Below are positions 26,225 to 36,800 of a stretch of DNA of 64,000 nucleotides, piece after piece. A program made the translations under genes and the position numbers. The stretch comes from OMII01 sp947467385 (GTDB lineage Bacteria > Bdellovibrionota_C > UBA2361 > OMII01). Positions within the stretch are counted from its first letter, which is position 1, and each line of letters begins with the position of its first letter. The stretch covers positions 66,245-130,244 of the forward strand of contig JBIKLA010000007.1 of assembly GCA_044360075.1 (NCBI GenBank), in the 5' to 3' direction. The notes under the pieces are model-generated. The model made no database searches. It worked only from the letters and a program-made list of their open reading frames with translations, and had not been told where the DNA came from.

Positions 26225-28177
26225 TTACTGAGGCCGCCTCCTAAAGAGGGCCTCAGCCGTCTTGGTCGAGGTCATCGGAACGCGGCACTGCAGCTGGCGA
26301 TGCGTGCACGCCCCGCTCCACCGCACGAAGCGGTAGTCGCGCGCCGGCTTCGCCGTGAGCGGCACGATCGAGTTGAGGGCAAAGAGCGCCGAGCAGTGCG
26401 TGCCGCAGCTGATAGCGCCGCTCGCCGTCGAGACGCTTCCGCCCCGATTCTTCTCTACTGTTAGCCGAAAGCGGGTGGGGCCCGGCGAGCCTGAAAGTCC
26501 CGCGTACTCGAGGAGTGCGTTGTACTTCGGAGACGATGACTGGCCTGCCATTTCAAGCGCGCCCCACGAGCCGTAGCGCGTGTACGGGGAGATATCCGAA
26601 AAGTGCACAAAAACGCCGCCGCCGTGCGCGTGCCAGCCGTTTAGGTAGCGCGTGTAGAGCGCGCGGATGCGCGAGTCGCGGTTGGCCGAGGTAAAGAGCT
26701 TTGTGAGCGCGGCACTTTCGCCCGCCGCCCCGATGCCCACGAGATGCTGTCCGCCCTCGTACGCGACAAGCGCGATACCCTTGCTCTCGGCAACTGCGCG
26801 GTTTGCGTCGATCCACTCAAAGCTCTGCGCGAGGGCGCCGCCGCTCGGCCCGCCGCGAAGCTCCCCGCCCTGCGACAGCTCGCGGAAGAGCGTTCCCAGC
26901 CCGCCGTCGCTCTCCTGCGTCCAGGCTTCGACCTGCGCCTGCTTCTCAGCCTGGCCGACGTAGTCGCCAAAGTAGGGCGCAATAGCTATGGCACCGATGC
27001 CGTGGCTAACGCACGGCGCCTCGTCCCACAACGGACACTCAAGCGCCTCCGTTGCAGTCCAGCTATTAGCCGCCTGCGACGCCATGACGCACACTACGCG
27101 CGACGCCTCGCTGCCAAACTCCTGCTTGAAGATGTCGCACACCTCAGCCGTGCGCTTGCCGTGATAGTTGATGCGCTTGGTGAAGCCGCTCTCGCCCGAT
27201 GACGGCCACGTGGTCTCTCCGCGCTGCTGAATCCAGGCCCCCTGCGAAAAGCCTGAATTCCAGACCTCATTTGAGTACTCGACGAAGAGCGGCAGATCTG
27301 CGCGCAGCCCCGCCTTGACGGCCGCCGCAAAGTTCGTGATGTACGAGTCGTTAGCCTGGTGCGGAATGTTAAACCACGGGCGCTTGCCGCTCCTGTTTGC
27401 GAGCGCGATCATCACATCAAGCGGCGCTCCCTGCTCGCCCGTGTAGCGCGCATCGCCCTCAAGCGGGCGCGAGTTCCACGTGCCGGCGGTTGAGTCGTTC
27501 GTGCGCATCCAGTCCATGAAGCGCAGCGTCGTGTATGGGCGTATGCGCTGCAGGAACTGCGGCGAAAAAGTCGACGTGGCCACGAGCTCCTCGTGCGCCT
27601 CGTGCACCACCCGGATGTTGCGGATGTAGTTCCCCGTGCCCTGCGGGTCGGTCTCTGCGATGCGCAGCAAAAGCCCGCCGCGCGACGGCATCACGTCGAC
27701 AACGTCGCGCCCTGCGCGGGATTCCCCACTAACCTTCTCGCCCGCAATCCCATACTCAATCGTCCCCGCGCCGTCATAGAGCACGATGTAGCGCCCAGGC
27801 GGGAATCCCTGCGCCAGATCCCAGAACGTGGCCGCCATCGTAAAGATAGGCGCCGCACCCGGGGCAGGGAGTGAGCGCACCCAGCCGCTGTTGTCGAGGT
27901 TAAGAAGATTCGCCTCCCCGGTGTCCCACGCGTTTTGGTATGAGCACCCTGGGTCGCCCGCTTCCGGGTCACACTGCGTGAACCACGGCCGCGAGATCTT
28001 AAAGAGGTTGATGAACGGAAGCTGCGGGGAGTAGTCGTTGACCGCGTCGAGGTTTGACCCAAGGTTGTGCTGAAAAGCCTGCGCTGCAACTGAAGCCGCG
28101 GCGCCGAAGAATGACGCCACGCACGCACACACAATGAGCATCGCGCCAAGGGGGCTCGCGCGACTGATATTGACCAT
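26225..28177 (-). CDS. secreted glycoside-hydrolase-like protein with C-terminal repeat domain
   Basis: The 650-residue protein has a signal peptide cut near SVAAQA. The mature part opens with GSNLDAVNDYSPQLPFINLF and SRPWFTQCD. The core contains FVEYSNEVWNSGF, a signature seen in poorly characterised bacterial proteins often labelled cellulose-binding or TIM-barrel glycosidase-like, with a possible catalytic Glu in EYSNE. The last ~80 residues are a small bacterial repeat domain: VEKNRGGSVSTASG, ISCGTHC and YRFVRWSGACT. The substrate is unknown. It is convergent with the M48 gene. Confidence 0.75.
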   Translation of the reverse strand: MVNISRASPLGAMLIVCACVASFFGAAASVAAQAFQHNLGSNLDAVNDYSPQLPFINLFKISRPWFTQCDPEAGDPGCSYQNAWDTGEANLLNLDNSGWVRSLPAPGAAPIFTMAATFWDLAQGFPPGRYIVLYDGAGTIEYGIAGEKVSGESRAGRDVVDVMPSRGGLLLRIAETDPQGTGNYIRNIRVVHEAHEELVATSTFSPQFLQRIRPYTTLRFMDWMRTNDSTAGTWNSRPLEGDARYTGEQGAPLDVMIALANRSGKRPWFNIPHQANDSYITNFAAAVKAGLRADLPLFVEYSNEVWNSGFSQGAWIQQRGETTWPSSGESGFTKRINYHGKRTAEVCDIFKQEFGSEASRVVCVMASQAANSWTATEALECPLWDEAPCVSHGIGAIAIAPYFGDYVGQAEKQAQVEAWTQESDGGLGTLFRELSQGGELRGGPSGGALAQSFEWIDANRAVAESKGIALVAYEGGQHLVGIGAAGESAALTKLFTSANRDSRIRALYTRYLNGWHAHGGGVFVHFSDISPYTRYGSWGALEMAGQSSSPKYNALLEYAGLSGSPGPTRFRLTVEKNRGGSVSTASGAISCGTHCSALFALNSIVPLTAKPARDYRFVRWSGACTHRQLQCRVPMTSTKTAEALFRRRPQ

Positions 28178-28563
28178 ACAACCACTTCGCCACGACCAGG
28201 GGGCCGAGGCGCTCCTTTCGCTCCCTACAGTATTCAGGATTCCTCAAGAAGCCTTCAACCAAATTACGCGGCAGGCTTGCCTCCGAGGCCCCGATTTCGG
28301 CCGATGTGGCTGGAGTTATTGAAATTTATTGTGACTCTCGGCGTTTGGGGCGTAACAAAGGACACCAATAAACCGCCCCCCGGCGCTGCGGTCCTCGACG
28401 AAGTAATGAAAAGCGCCCCAAAAAAGCAAGGTGTCGTCTTGTTTTCTTGAGCGATACTAAGGGTTTGTCAGTTGAGTCAAGTCATGGTACTTCAACCCCT
28501 GGCAGCGCTGCTGCGAGCCCCTCGCCGGGCCCAACGTCAGGCGCTTATTTTTCACGAGTTCGC
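28178..28563. promoter_or_regulatory. divergent intergenic region upstream of the SPFH operon
   Basis: This ~386-nt region divides the minus-strand glycosidase-like gene from the plus-strand SPFH gene and should contain both promoters. A 9-bp inverted repeat is visible: TTTGGGGCG at 28344-28352 and CGCCCCAAA at 28414-28422, 61 nt apart. The later part can also be read as an N-terminal extension of the SPFH frame from a TTG at 28447, so the coding boundary is uncertain. No clear -35/-10 pair was found. Confidence 0.35.
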
Positions 28564-29673
28564 ATGCTCCGCACCCGCCCGTCACGACTCGCACGACCGC
28601 ACCAAGAGAGCGGTCGTGCCATTACTTCGCTCCTGTTCCTTCTGCTGATTATCGCCGGCGCGCTCGGCGTCGTAGCGTTCATCTTCGGCGCCATCGTCCC
28701 GATCGGCCATGTCGGCGTCAGAAAGATCGCATTCGGCCCCGGGCAGGGCCTCGTCACAAAGCCGCTTTCCCCCGGCTACCACTGGACGATCCCTGGCTAC
28801 TCAACGATCTACGAGGTGCCGCAGACGATCCAGATAATCGACTTCGCGCGCGACACCACTCGAACCCCGGCCAGCTTCGGGTCTCTCGACATCCCAACCG
28901 TTGATGGCACAACCGTCGACATCGACGCAGCCGTCCTCTATCGCTTTTACCCGCGCGCCGGAATCAGCGACGGCATTAAGCATGGCGGCGCAGTAGAGCT
29001 CATCAATACCGTTGGCGCCACCGACGTGCTGTGGCGAAAGTACCTCTCGCAGGTCGCAGAGAATGAGCTTAAGCGCGCCTTGAGCGCGCTCTCAACCGTT
29101 GAGTTCTACGACCCGCGTGCGCGCGAAGAGCGCGTTCAGATCGCGCAGGAGCAGCTCCAGGCGCTCCTCGCACCGGTCGGCGTTAAGGTCGACGAGGTGC
29201 TCGTGCGTCGCTACACATATCGGGCCGAGATCGACCTCGCCATCTTTAAGAAGAACCTGCAGGAGCTCGAGTCCGCCTATAATAAAGTTGGCGGAGAGTT
29301 CGCAGCAGCGCAGCGTGACGTCAATAAGGTCGAGACCGACGGAAAGGTATCGATCCAAAATCTCGACAAGCAGGGCGTCAGTGAAGCCGAGAAGATCCGC
29401 TCGGAAGGGGATCTCTACCGGCGCGAGAAGATCGCGCAAGGATCGCTCCTCGTGGCCGAGGCCAAGGCTGCTATCGACAAGCAGAAGAGCGAGGTGTTCG
29501 CCAAGGTGGGCAGCGACGTGTATGTGGCGCTCCAGCTCGCCCAAAGCCTCGCATCGCTTAAGGGCGGCGTTGTCGCCAACGTCGACCCGTACGACTTTGA
29601 TGGGTGGGTAAAGCGTCTCGGCGGCGCAACGAGCGGCAAGACGGAAGGAGAGGGCGCAAATGCGAAGCAGTAA
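28564..29673 (+). CDS. SPFH/prohibitin-family membrane protein 1
   Basis: From the ATG at 28564 the protein has 369 residues; the same frame is open from a TTG at 28447, adding a Ser/Pro/Gly-rich tail of unclear reality. A membrane segment (ITSLLFLLLIIAGALGVVAF) is followed by an SPFH domain: PIGHVGVRKIAFGPGQG, LVTKPLSPGYHWTIPG and the central PTVDGTTVDIDAAVLYRF. A coiled-coil tail with KAAIDKQKSEVFAKV ends the protein. SPFH proteins (HflK/C, prohibitin, flotillin) make ring-like membrane assemblies. It overlaps the next SPFH gene by 14 nt, so the two are probably made together as a hetero-oligomer. Confidence 0.85.
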   Translation: MLRTRPSRLARPHQESGRAITSLLFLLLIIAGALGVVAFIFGAIVPIGHVGVRKIAFGPGQGLVTKPLSPGYHWTIPGYSTIYEVPQTIQIIDFARDTTRTPASFGSLDIPTVDGTTVDIDAAVLYRFYPRAGISDGIKHGGAVELINTVGATDVLWRKYLSQVAENELKRALSALSTVEFYDPRAREERVQIAQEQLQALLAPVGVKVDEVLVRRYTYRAEIDLAIFKKNLQELESAYNKVGGEFAAAQRDVNKVETDGKVSIQNLDKQGVSEAEKIRSEGDLYRREKIAQGSLLVAEAKAAIDKQKSEVFAKVGSDVYVALQLAQSLASLKGGVVANVDPYDFDGWVKRLGGATSGKTEGEGANAKQ

Positions 29674-30847
29674 GTTTGGCTCGCTTGTGTGCGCGCTCGC
29701 CGCGCTTGTTCTCTCGGGCTGCGACACCGGCCTTCAGCATATGGGTGCCACTGAGTATGGCGTGCGCTTCCGCACCCTGCCGCCGCTTCTTGGCGGCGGC
29801 GTAGGTTCTGCCGACTCAGTTGCGCTTCCGCTTCAGACCGTCGTCGTTTTCCCGTGGGAGTCGATCTACCGCTTCGATACGTCGCCCCAGTACCTAAGCT
29901 GGGGCAAGGGCATGGGTGACGGCGGCGGCGCCACGCAGCTCGTGCAGAACGAGGACGTCTACACCCGCGCCCGCGACGGTAATGAGGCGGCGCTTAAGCT
30001 CACCGTGCGCTACCGCATCAAGCCCGATCTCCAGTCGCTCGTGAAGCTCGCCCAGGAGGTCGCTACGACGCCGGAAGGGGTCAAGGAGCTCGTGGTCTCG
30101 GTGGTGCGCTCAGAGATCCGCACCTCCATGAACCAGCTCAAGACATCCGAGTATCGCGACGACAAGAAGCGCAACGACACTGTCGACGAGGCGCTCAAGT
30201 CCTCACAGGACGAGCTCGGGCCCCTCGGCATCGAGATTGAGGCTATCAACCTTAAGCAGTTCCGTTTCGTGCGCCTCCTCGCCGACGGCTCAGAGGACAC
30301 CAGCTACCAGGACCGACTGCGCGAGATACAGGAGATGGAGCAGGACATCGAGGGTGAGCGCTCGCGCATCGAGACCATGCGTGCCAAGAAGCAAAAGGAG
30401 TACTCCGAGGCAGAGAGCCTCTACAACGCCCGCATCGCCGAGGCCAAGGGGTACAAGGAGCAGTCGGCCTACCAGGGCGACAGCTTCTATGCTGCAAAGA
30501 GCAACGAGGCCAAGGCCATCACGGCCGAGGGCAACGCCGAGGTTGAGGGTCTGCGCCAGCAGATCGCGGCCCTCTCAGGCAAGGGCGGCCAAGCGATGCT
30601 TCGGCTTGAGGTGGCCAAGCAGCTCGCCAAGAGCAACCCGCGCTTTGTGGCGCTCTCACAGGGGGGCAGCGCTGCGCTCGACCTCTCGAAAACCGACATG
30701 AACCAGCTTTTGCAGCAACTAGGAGTCGCTGAAGGGCTTTACGGACAGCAGCAACGGGCGCAAACTGGCCCGGCTGAAATCCAAGGAACTTCAAACTCCG
30801 GTGCGCCGGTGGGCACTTCGACTAATGGAGACAAGAATGACAACTAA
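29660..30847 (+). CDS. SPFH-family lipoprotein 2
   Basis: The 395-residue protein starts inside the previous gene (14-nt overlap). It does not have the usual signal anchor but a lipoprotein signal with lipobox VLSGC. The SPFH domain follows (YGVRFRTLPPLLGGG, VVVFPWESIYRF, LKLTVRYRIKPDL), then a long coiled coil (residues ~210-300, Glu/Arg-rich) and a low-complexity C-terminus. A lipid anchor on an SPFH protein is unusual; standard HflC and prohibitin have a transmembrane anchor. Its stop overlaps the mdh start by 11 nt. Confidence 0.8.
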   Translation: MRSSKFGSLVCALAALVLSGCDTGLQHMGATEYGVRFRTLPPLLGGGVGSADSVALPLQTVVVFPWESIYRFDTSPQYLSWGKGMGDGGGATQLVQNEDVYTRARDGNEAALKLTVRYRIKPDLQSLVKLAQEVATTPEGVKELVVSVVRSEIRTSMNQLKTSEYRDDKKRNDTVDEALKSSQDELGPLGIEIEAINLKQFRFVRLLADGSEDTSYQDRLREIQEMEQDIEGERSRIETMRAKKQKEYSEAESLYNARIAEAKGYKEQSAYQGDSFYAAKSNEAKAITAEGNAEVEGLRQQIAALSGKGGQAMLRLEVAKQLAKSNPRFVALSQGGSAALDLSKTDMNQLLQQLGVAEGLYGQQQRAQTGPAEIQGTSNSGAPVGTSTNGDKNDN

Positions 30848-31775
30848 CACAGCAGGCAGGAAGAAGATCGCCCTTATCGGGGCTGGACAGATCGGCGGCA
30901 CTATCGCGCTCTTGTGCGGGACCCGCAACCTTGGGGACGTCGTACTCTTTGACGTCGTTGAAGGCATGCCGCAGGGGAAGGCGCTCGATCTATCGCACCT
31001 TGCGCCGGTATTCGGGCTCGATTTCAAGATTACCGGCACCAACAATATCGCCGACATTAAGGGTGCTGACGTGTGCATCGTCACCTCGGGCCTTCCGCGC
31101 AAGCCGGGCATGAGTCGCGACGACCTCGTTAAGACAAATGCCGAGATCATCCGCAACGTCGCCAAGGGCATTAAAGAGCACGCCCCGTCTGCTCTCGTCA
31201 TCGTCGTCACGAACCCTCTTGATGCGATGGTGTACCTCATGCAGAAGGAGACCGGCTTCCCCACCCACCGCGTCATCGGCATGGCGGGCGTTCTTGACAC
31301 TGCCCGATACCAGGCATTTCTGGCAGAGGAGCTCAACGTTTCTGTTGCGTCCGTCTCGGCCTTCGTGCTTGGCGGCCACGGAGACGACATGGTGCCGGTT
31401 CGCTCGTACACGACCTGCGGCGGCATCCCGGTGGGCAACCTCATTAAGGCAGATCGCCTCGACGCCATCGAGAAGCGTGTGCGCGGCGCAGGAGGCGAGG
31501 TTGTTGCGCTGCTCAAGAACGGATCGGCGTTTTACTCGCCGGCAGCGTCGGCCATCCAGATGGCTGAGTCGTACCTCTTTGATCAGCGCCGGGTGCTTGC
31601 AGCCGCAGCGATGCTCAACGGCGAATACGGGCTGAAGGACCTCTACATTGGCGTGCCGGTCATCATCGGCAAGAACGGTATCGAGAAGGTGATCGAGATC
31701 GAGCTCAACGCCGACGAGAAGAAGGCCCTGCACGAGTCCGCAGAGCGCGTAAAGCAGCTCCTCGCCATCTTGTAA
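30837..31775 (+). CDS. mdh: malate dehydrogenase
   Basis: The 312-residue protein is an LDH-like (type III) malate dehydrogenase: IALIGAGQIGGTIALLCG for NAD binding, GLPRKPGMSRDDLV with the substrate-binding Arg, VTNPLDAMVYLMQKETGF, and FVLGGHGDDMVPVRSYTTCG with the catalytic His. It interconverts malate and oxaloacetate in the citric acid cycle. The ATG at 30837 has GGAG 8 nt upstream; an earlier ATG at 30825 is possible. It overlaps the SPFH gene and sits before sucCD, forming a cluster of citric-acid-cycle genes. Confidence 0.97.
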   Translation: MTTNTAGRKKIALIGAGQIGGTIALLCGTRNLGDVVLFDVVEGMPQGKALDLSHLAPVFGLDFKITGTNNIADIKGADVCIVTSGLPRKPGMSRDDLVKTNAEIIRNVAKGIKEHAPSALVIVVTNPLDAMVYLMQKETGFPTHRVIGMAGVLDTARYQAFLAEELNVSVASVSAFVLGGHGDDMVPVRSYTTCGGIPVGNLIKADRLDAIEKRVRGAGGEVVALLKNGSAFYSPAASAIQMAESYLFDQRRVLAAAAMLNGEYGLKDLYIGVPVIIGKNGIEKVIEIELNADEKKALHESAERVKQLLAIL

Positions 31776-31803
31776 CGATAACGAATCAGTAGGAAGAGAC
31801 ACT

Positions 31804-32964
31804 ATGAACCTCCACGAGTATCAAGCGAAGCAGGTGCTAAAGAACTTTGGGCTCCCGATCTTGCGGGGCCAGGTGTGCTACACGCCGGGCGAGGCTGAAG
31901 CCGCTGCAGACATCCTCGGGGGCGGCATCTGCGTTGTTAAGGCGCAGGTCCACGCCGGAGGGCGCGGCAAGGCCGGCGGCGTCAAGCTCGCTAAGAGCTC
32001 GGCCGAGGCGCGCGAAGCCGCTCAGAAGATTCTTGGGATGAAGCTTGTGACGCCGCAGACCGGCGCCGCGGGCAAGATCGTGCATAAGGTCTACGTCGAA
32101 GCCGGCTGCGCTATCGCTAAGGAGTACTACCTAAGCCTCCTCGTTGACCGCGCCAAGCGCTGCGTCTCGATCATCGCCTCGACTGAGGGCGGAATGGAGA
32201 TCGAGGAGGTTGCGCACAAGACCCCCGACAAGATCCTTAACGTTCGAATCGACCCCAAGGTCGGTCTCCAGGGATATCAGTCATCGAAGCTCGCGATTGA
32301 ACTCGGGATCCCAGTCGAGGCGCGCAAGCACTTCGCTGAGGTCGTGAAGGGCCTCTACAAGGCCTTCGTCCACTGCGACCTCGGCCTGCTTGAGATTAAC
32401 CCCCTCGTGCTCACCAAAGAGAACACGTTCGTGCTCCTCGACGCCAAGGTGGCGCTCGAGGACAATGCGGCGTTCCGCCAGAAAGAGATCCACGAGATGA
32501 TGGACTACGATGAGATGGACCCGCGCGACCTGCGCGCTCAGAAGTACGGCCTCAACTACGTCGGCCTCGATGGTAACATCGGCTGCCTCGTCAACGGCGC
32601 GGGCCTCGCCATGGCAACCATGGATATCATCAAGGCGTTCGGCGGTGAGCCCGCCAACTTCCTTGATGTCGGCGGAGGAGCAACGAAGGAGAACGTCACC
32701 GAGGCGTTCCGTATCCTGCTCTCTGACTCAAAGGTTAAGGGCATCCTCGTCAATATCTTTGGCGGCATCATGAAGTGTGACGTGATCGCAACCGGCATCA
32801 TCGAGGCGGCCAAGGAGGTCGGGCTCAAGGTTCCACTCGTCGTGCGGCTTCAGGGAACGAACGTCGACCTTGGGCGCAAGATGCTCGCCGAGTCGGGTCT
32901 CGCTATTACGCCGGCCGACACCATGGATGACGCAGCAAAGAAGATCGTGGCTCTAGCCAAGTAA
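31804..32964 (+). CDS. sucC: succinyl-CoA synthetase beta subunit
   Basis: The 386-residue protein is the nucleotide-binding, ATP-grasp subunit of succinyl-CoA synthetase. It starts with MNLHEYQAKQVLKNFGLPI, has VVKAQVHAGGRGKAGGVK for the nucleotide, and ends with the CoA ligase domain: LVNGAGLAMATMDIIKAFGG, NFLDVGGGA and GGIMKCDVIATGII. A GGAAGAG site lies 8 nt before the ATG. The pair with sucD makes succinate plus ATP or GTP from succinyl-CoA. Confidence 0.97.
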   Translation: MNLHEYQAKQVLKNFGLPILRGQVCYTPGEAEAAADILGGGICVVKAQVHAGGRGKAGGVKLAKSSAEAREAAQKILGMKLVTPQTGAAGKIVHKVYVEAGCAIAKEYYLSLLVDRAKRCVSIIASTEGGMEIEEVAHKTPDKILNVRIDPKVGLQGYQSSKLAIELGIPVEARKHFAEVVKGLYKAFVHCDLGLLEINPLVLTKENTFVLLDAKVALEDNAAFRQKEIHEMMDYDEMDPRDLRAQKYGLNYVGLDGNIGCLVNGAGLAMATMDIIKAFGGEPANFLDVGGGATKENVTEAFRILLSDSKVKGILVNIFGGIMKCDVIATGIIEAAKEVGLKVPLVVRLQGTNVDLGRKMLAESGLAITPADTMDDAAKKIVALAK

Positions 32965-32980
32965 CTAAGGAAAAAACACC

Positions 32981-33853
32981 ATGAGCGTTTTAGTCGACAA
33001 AAACACACGCGTTGTAACCCAGGGAATCACGGGAAAGACGGGCGCGTTTCACACCCGCGCCTGTAAGGAGTACGGTACCCAGATGGTTGCTGGAGTGACC
33101 CCGGGTAAGGGCGGTCAAGATTTTGAGGGCATCCCGCTCTTTGACACCGTTCACCAGGCCAAGAAAGAGACCGGCGCCAACGTGTCGATCATCTACGTCC
33201 CACCGCCATTCGCAGCAGACGCGATCATGGAGGCCGTTGACGCAGACCTAGACCTCGTCATCTGCATCACCGAGGGAATTCCGGTGCTCGACATGCTTAA
33301 GGTTGCAACCTTCATGCAGGGCCGCCGCACCCGCCTTATCGGCCCCAACTGCCCAGGCATCATTACCCCAGGCCAAGCCAAGATCGGCATCATGCCGGGC
33401 TTTATCCACAAGCCGGGCCGCATCGGTGTTGTGTCGCGCAGCGGCACGCTCACCTACGAGGCGGTGTTTCAGCTCTCGGCGCTCGGGATGGGGCAGTCGA
33501 CCTGCATCGGCATCGGCGGCGACCCCTTAAACGGCACAAACTTCATCGACTGCCTTAAGCTCTTCAACGAGGATAAGGACACCGACGCAGTGGTCATGAT
33601 CGGCGAGATCGGCGGAAGCGCTGAGGTCGATGCTGCCCAGTGGGTCAAAGAGAACATGAAGAAGCCGGTTGTGTCCTTCATCGCCGGTGCGACCGCCCCT
33701 CCAGGCCGCCGCATGGGCCACGCTGGAGCGATCATCAGCGGCGGTGACGACACCGCCGAGGCCAAGTTTACGGCCCTCTCAGCCGCAGGCATCCACGTCG
33801 TTCGCTCTCCGCACGAGATCGGGGCGAAGATGCAGGAGGTCATGAGCAAGTAG
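32981..33853 (+). CDS. sucD: succinyl-CoA synthetase alpha subunit
   Basis: The 290-residue protein has the CoA-binding Rossmann fold (GITGKTGAFHTRACKEYGTQ) and the phosphohistidine loop RRMGHAGAIISGG near residue 245. The His in GHAGA is phosphorylated during the reaction. CPGIITPGQAKIGIMPG and RSGTLTYEAVFQL are also diagnostic. It is 16 nt downstream of sucC and would be the last gene of the SPFH-mdh-sucCD run; the next gene is convergent. Confidence 0.97.
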   Translation: MSVLVDKNTRVVTQGITGKTGAFHTRACKEYGTQMVAGVTPGKGGQDFEGIPLFDTVHQAKKETGANVSIIYVPPPFAADAIMEAVDADLDLVICITEGIPVLDMLKVATFMQGRRTRLIGPNCPGIITPGQAKIGIMPGFIHKPGRIGVVSRSGTLTYEAVFQLSALGMGQSTCIGIGGDPLNGTNFIDCLKLFNEDKDTDAVVMIGEIGGSAEVDAAQWVKENMKKPVVSFIAGATAPPGRRMGHAGAIISGGDDTAEAKFTALSAAGIHVVRSPHEIGAKMQEVMSK

Positions 33854-33866
33854 GGGTTGGGCTGCG

Positions 33867-36800
33867 CTACTTGCAGCTCGTCCTGAAGCGGGCAATCCCA
33901 TTGAGCTCAGCCAGCCCGTCCTCATGCGCCTTTTCGGCGCGTCGTATCAGGCGCTGGTTTTCGTCAGCGCCGTTCGGATCGAGGAATGTTGCGCGCTTAA
34001 GCACGCGGTTAACCAAGGCCAGAGCTGAGTCATAGCTGTCCCGCATATTTTCGACCTTTGGCCCGTCGTCGATGATCGTGCAGCCCGGAGGCGTCGTTGG
34101 GCAGCTGCGCGTGTTTGCCGGAAGCTTGTTGGTCTGCTCGCGTACTGCCAGCACAAGATCAGCGGCCTTGCGCTGGGCGCGTTCCAGAGCCTCTCGAATG
34201 CGCTTGCGGCCGCTCTCTGGCGAGTTAGCCATCTTAGCCCCGCTTGCCGTCTCAAGGCGCGAAATCGCCTCAAACGCGATCTCCCCAAGCGATTGCGACA
34301 GGATGCGCACCTTCTCCCTCACCGGCAGGATGTTCGCCGCTGGGCAATCGCACACATCGGTCTTTGGCGAGATAGTCGCGGTGCGGCCGCTCACCGTCCA
34401 CACGAGATCCTGGGCCACCTTCACTGCGAAGGCGGCCGAGTTGTTTCCGGCGAAGAACTGCCGCGGCTGCGACCGGTCGGCGGGCTTGGGCGAAAACTGG
34501 TTTGCGGGTCCAACGGGGATGAAGATGTCGAATGGGTTGGGATTGATGTAACCCACCACTGCGGAGAAGCCACCGGACTCGGTCTGGTTGATGCATTGAG
34601 CAACCGGAACGATCGCCTTGAGCTGCGGACTGTCCGTCGTGATCCGCACGGTCTGGGTGGTGCCCCCCGGCGCGCGCACCGTGAATGTCAGCGCCTGGCC
34701 AGTGAATGGCAGACGGATAGCGCCGCGGTGGGTGCCGGGCTTGAACTCGGTTCCCTGGCCGCGGTTTTGAGCCCCCGGCGAGAAGAAGTTCTGCAAGTCC
34801 TGGCGGTCGCCGACCGGCACCTTAAGCACCGTGTCTGTCTTGTTGTTGTAGGTGATGTAGGCGACGAACGAGCTCTCGGCGAGCGGGTAGAGCCCCTCTA
34901 GCGAGAGCTCAAGGGGTTCGGCTTGCGCAGCCCCCTCGGTCGTGTCGGACGCATCCTCGCAGTCGTCATCCATCAGGTCGGTAAGTCCGTCGTTGTCGTT
35001 GTCGACATCGTCAGAGCATGCGGGGACTCCCGCTCCAAGCTCCGGAGGGATTGTGGGCGGAACCGCAGTTGGTGGGATGGTGCTGTCTGGAGGAGTCGCA
35101 GTATCCGCTGGAGCCGCAGTAACTGGGGATGCGGCAGTATCCGTTGCGGCCGGCGTGCTCATCGGCGTGCTCGTCGGCGTGCTCGTTGGGGTGCTCGTCG
35201 GGGGGTCTGTGGGTATTGGGGAGGCCGTCAGCGTATTCGTGAGCGTGCTCGTCGGAGTCGGCGAGCTGGTTGGGGTGCTCGTGGGCATGCTCGTCGGGGT
35301 TGAAGAGCTGATCGGAGTTATCGTGTTGGCCGGAGCGGCGGTATTAGGGGGAGCCGCAGTAACTGGGGGTGCCGCAGTGTCCGCAGGCGGAATCGCAGTA
35401 GCCGGGGCAGGGGTGTCCACCGGTGGAGCCGCCGTATCGGGTGGCGGGTTCTGTGGCCCGGTCGCAATAGTGGGCGTCGACGTAGATGTGGCGGTTGCGG
35501 TGTTCGTCGGTGGAGCGCCGTTGTTCGGGTCGCCTACCGGTGTCTCCGTATCCGGAGCAACATCGGCGCCCTCTGCAAATCGTGCGCCAGAGACCGAGAA
35601 CGGCTGCGTTGCTCCGGCAAATGGTTCTGAGGCGACACCATCCTGCGACAAGGACTGGCGGACGAAGAGCTTGCCGGTTCCTCCACTCACCGCGCTGATG
35701 AGCAGCCTGCCGGAATCGAGTGCCAACTTCACGCCGCGTTCCCCGTCCAAGGCGGTGAAGAATACTGAAGAGCTGACATCCCAACGCTCCGGCACCACGT
35801 GAACCTCAGAGTTCTCGCCGAACAGTGTCTGGCGCGGCGTGTAGTGGAGGGCTTCCAGAAAGTTGCCCATAGTGTAGACGAGCTGCTGAGAGCCCTGGAG
35901 CATGCCCACTGCGACGAATATGGGAATATCGGCCGATCCGGGGGCGATTGAGTGTAGGAATGTGCCTGTGGCACCATCGACGATCGTGATACGACGATCG
36001 GAATCAACAACAACCAGCTCGGCGCGTTTATCCTCGCTTAGGTCCCCTGCCGCAACCTGAAGTGGTTGTGTAACTGACTTATCAGACACGATCCTCGTGA
36101 GGACGTTTTGATCCTTGTCGATCGCAAGAACCTGTAGGGTGCCCCCAACTCCAGGAGCGAGGAGAATATCATCAGCCCCATTGCCGTCCACGTCGCCGGT
36201 CGCAACAGCGACACCATCACCGCCATCAGCAAAGGGGGTAAGAGAGAGCATTGGAGCTGGGCTCTCCGCGTTCAGCGATGCTCCGCTGTAGACGTTGATG
36301 CGGTTTGCGCCAGCGACCCGCTGCGCTGCACTCACGACCAGGTCTTTGAGACCATCGCCATTGATGTCGCCCATAGCGACGTTCACGGCCCCCAAGAACG
36401 ACGCTCCGAAGGGATAGAACGACGAGACGAGTTCTCCGCTTCCCCTGTAGACGCGAACCTCTCCCGTCCCACTCGATCCCACTGCGTAGCCATCGAGGGT
36501 TCCAGCCGGTGCTGGGCGTGCGGTCATGAGGGGAGCAGGTGTCGCGAGCGGAAGAACCCTAATCGGGGCGACCGAGACAAAGGCATTCGGCTCGTTGAAT
36601 GCCTTAAAGCTCCACAGGCCTACGATCATGCCATCGGTATTAAAGCTGTTCACCCGGACGAATGCCCCTTCTGCGCGGGGAACGCCCCAAATCACTCGTT
36701 TATCGTCGATAGCGACCGACATCTGCCCGGTTGCGTCGATAATGTGCGAAACACTTCCAGGAGAAATTCTAAATCGTTGATTCGCCTCGGGATTGAACTG

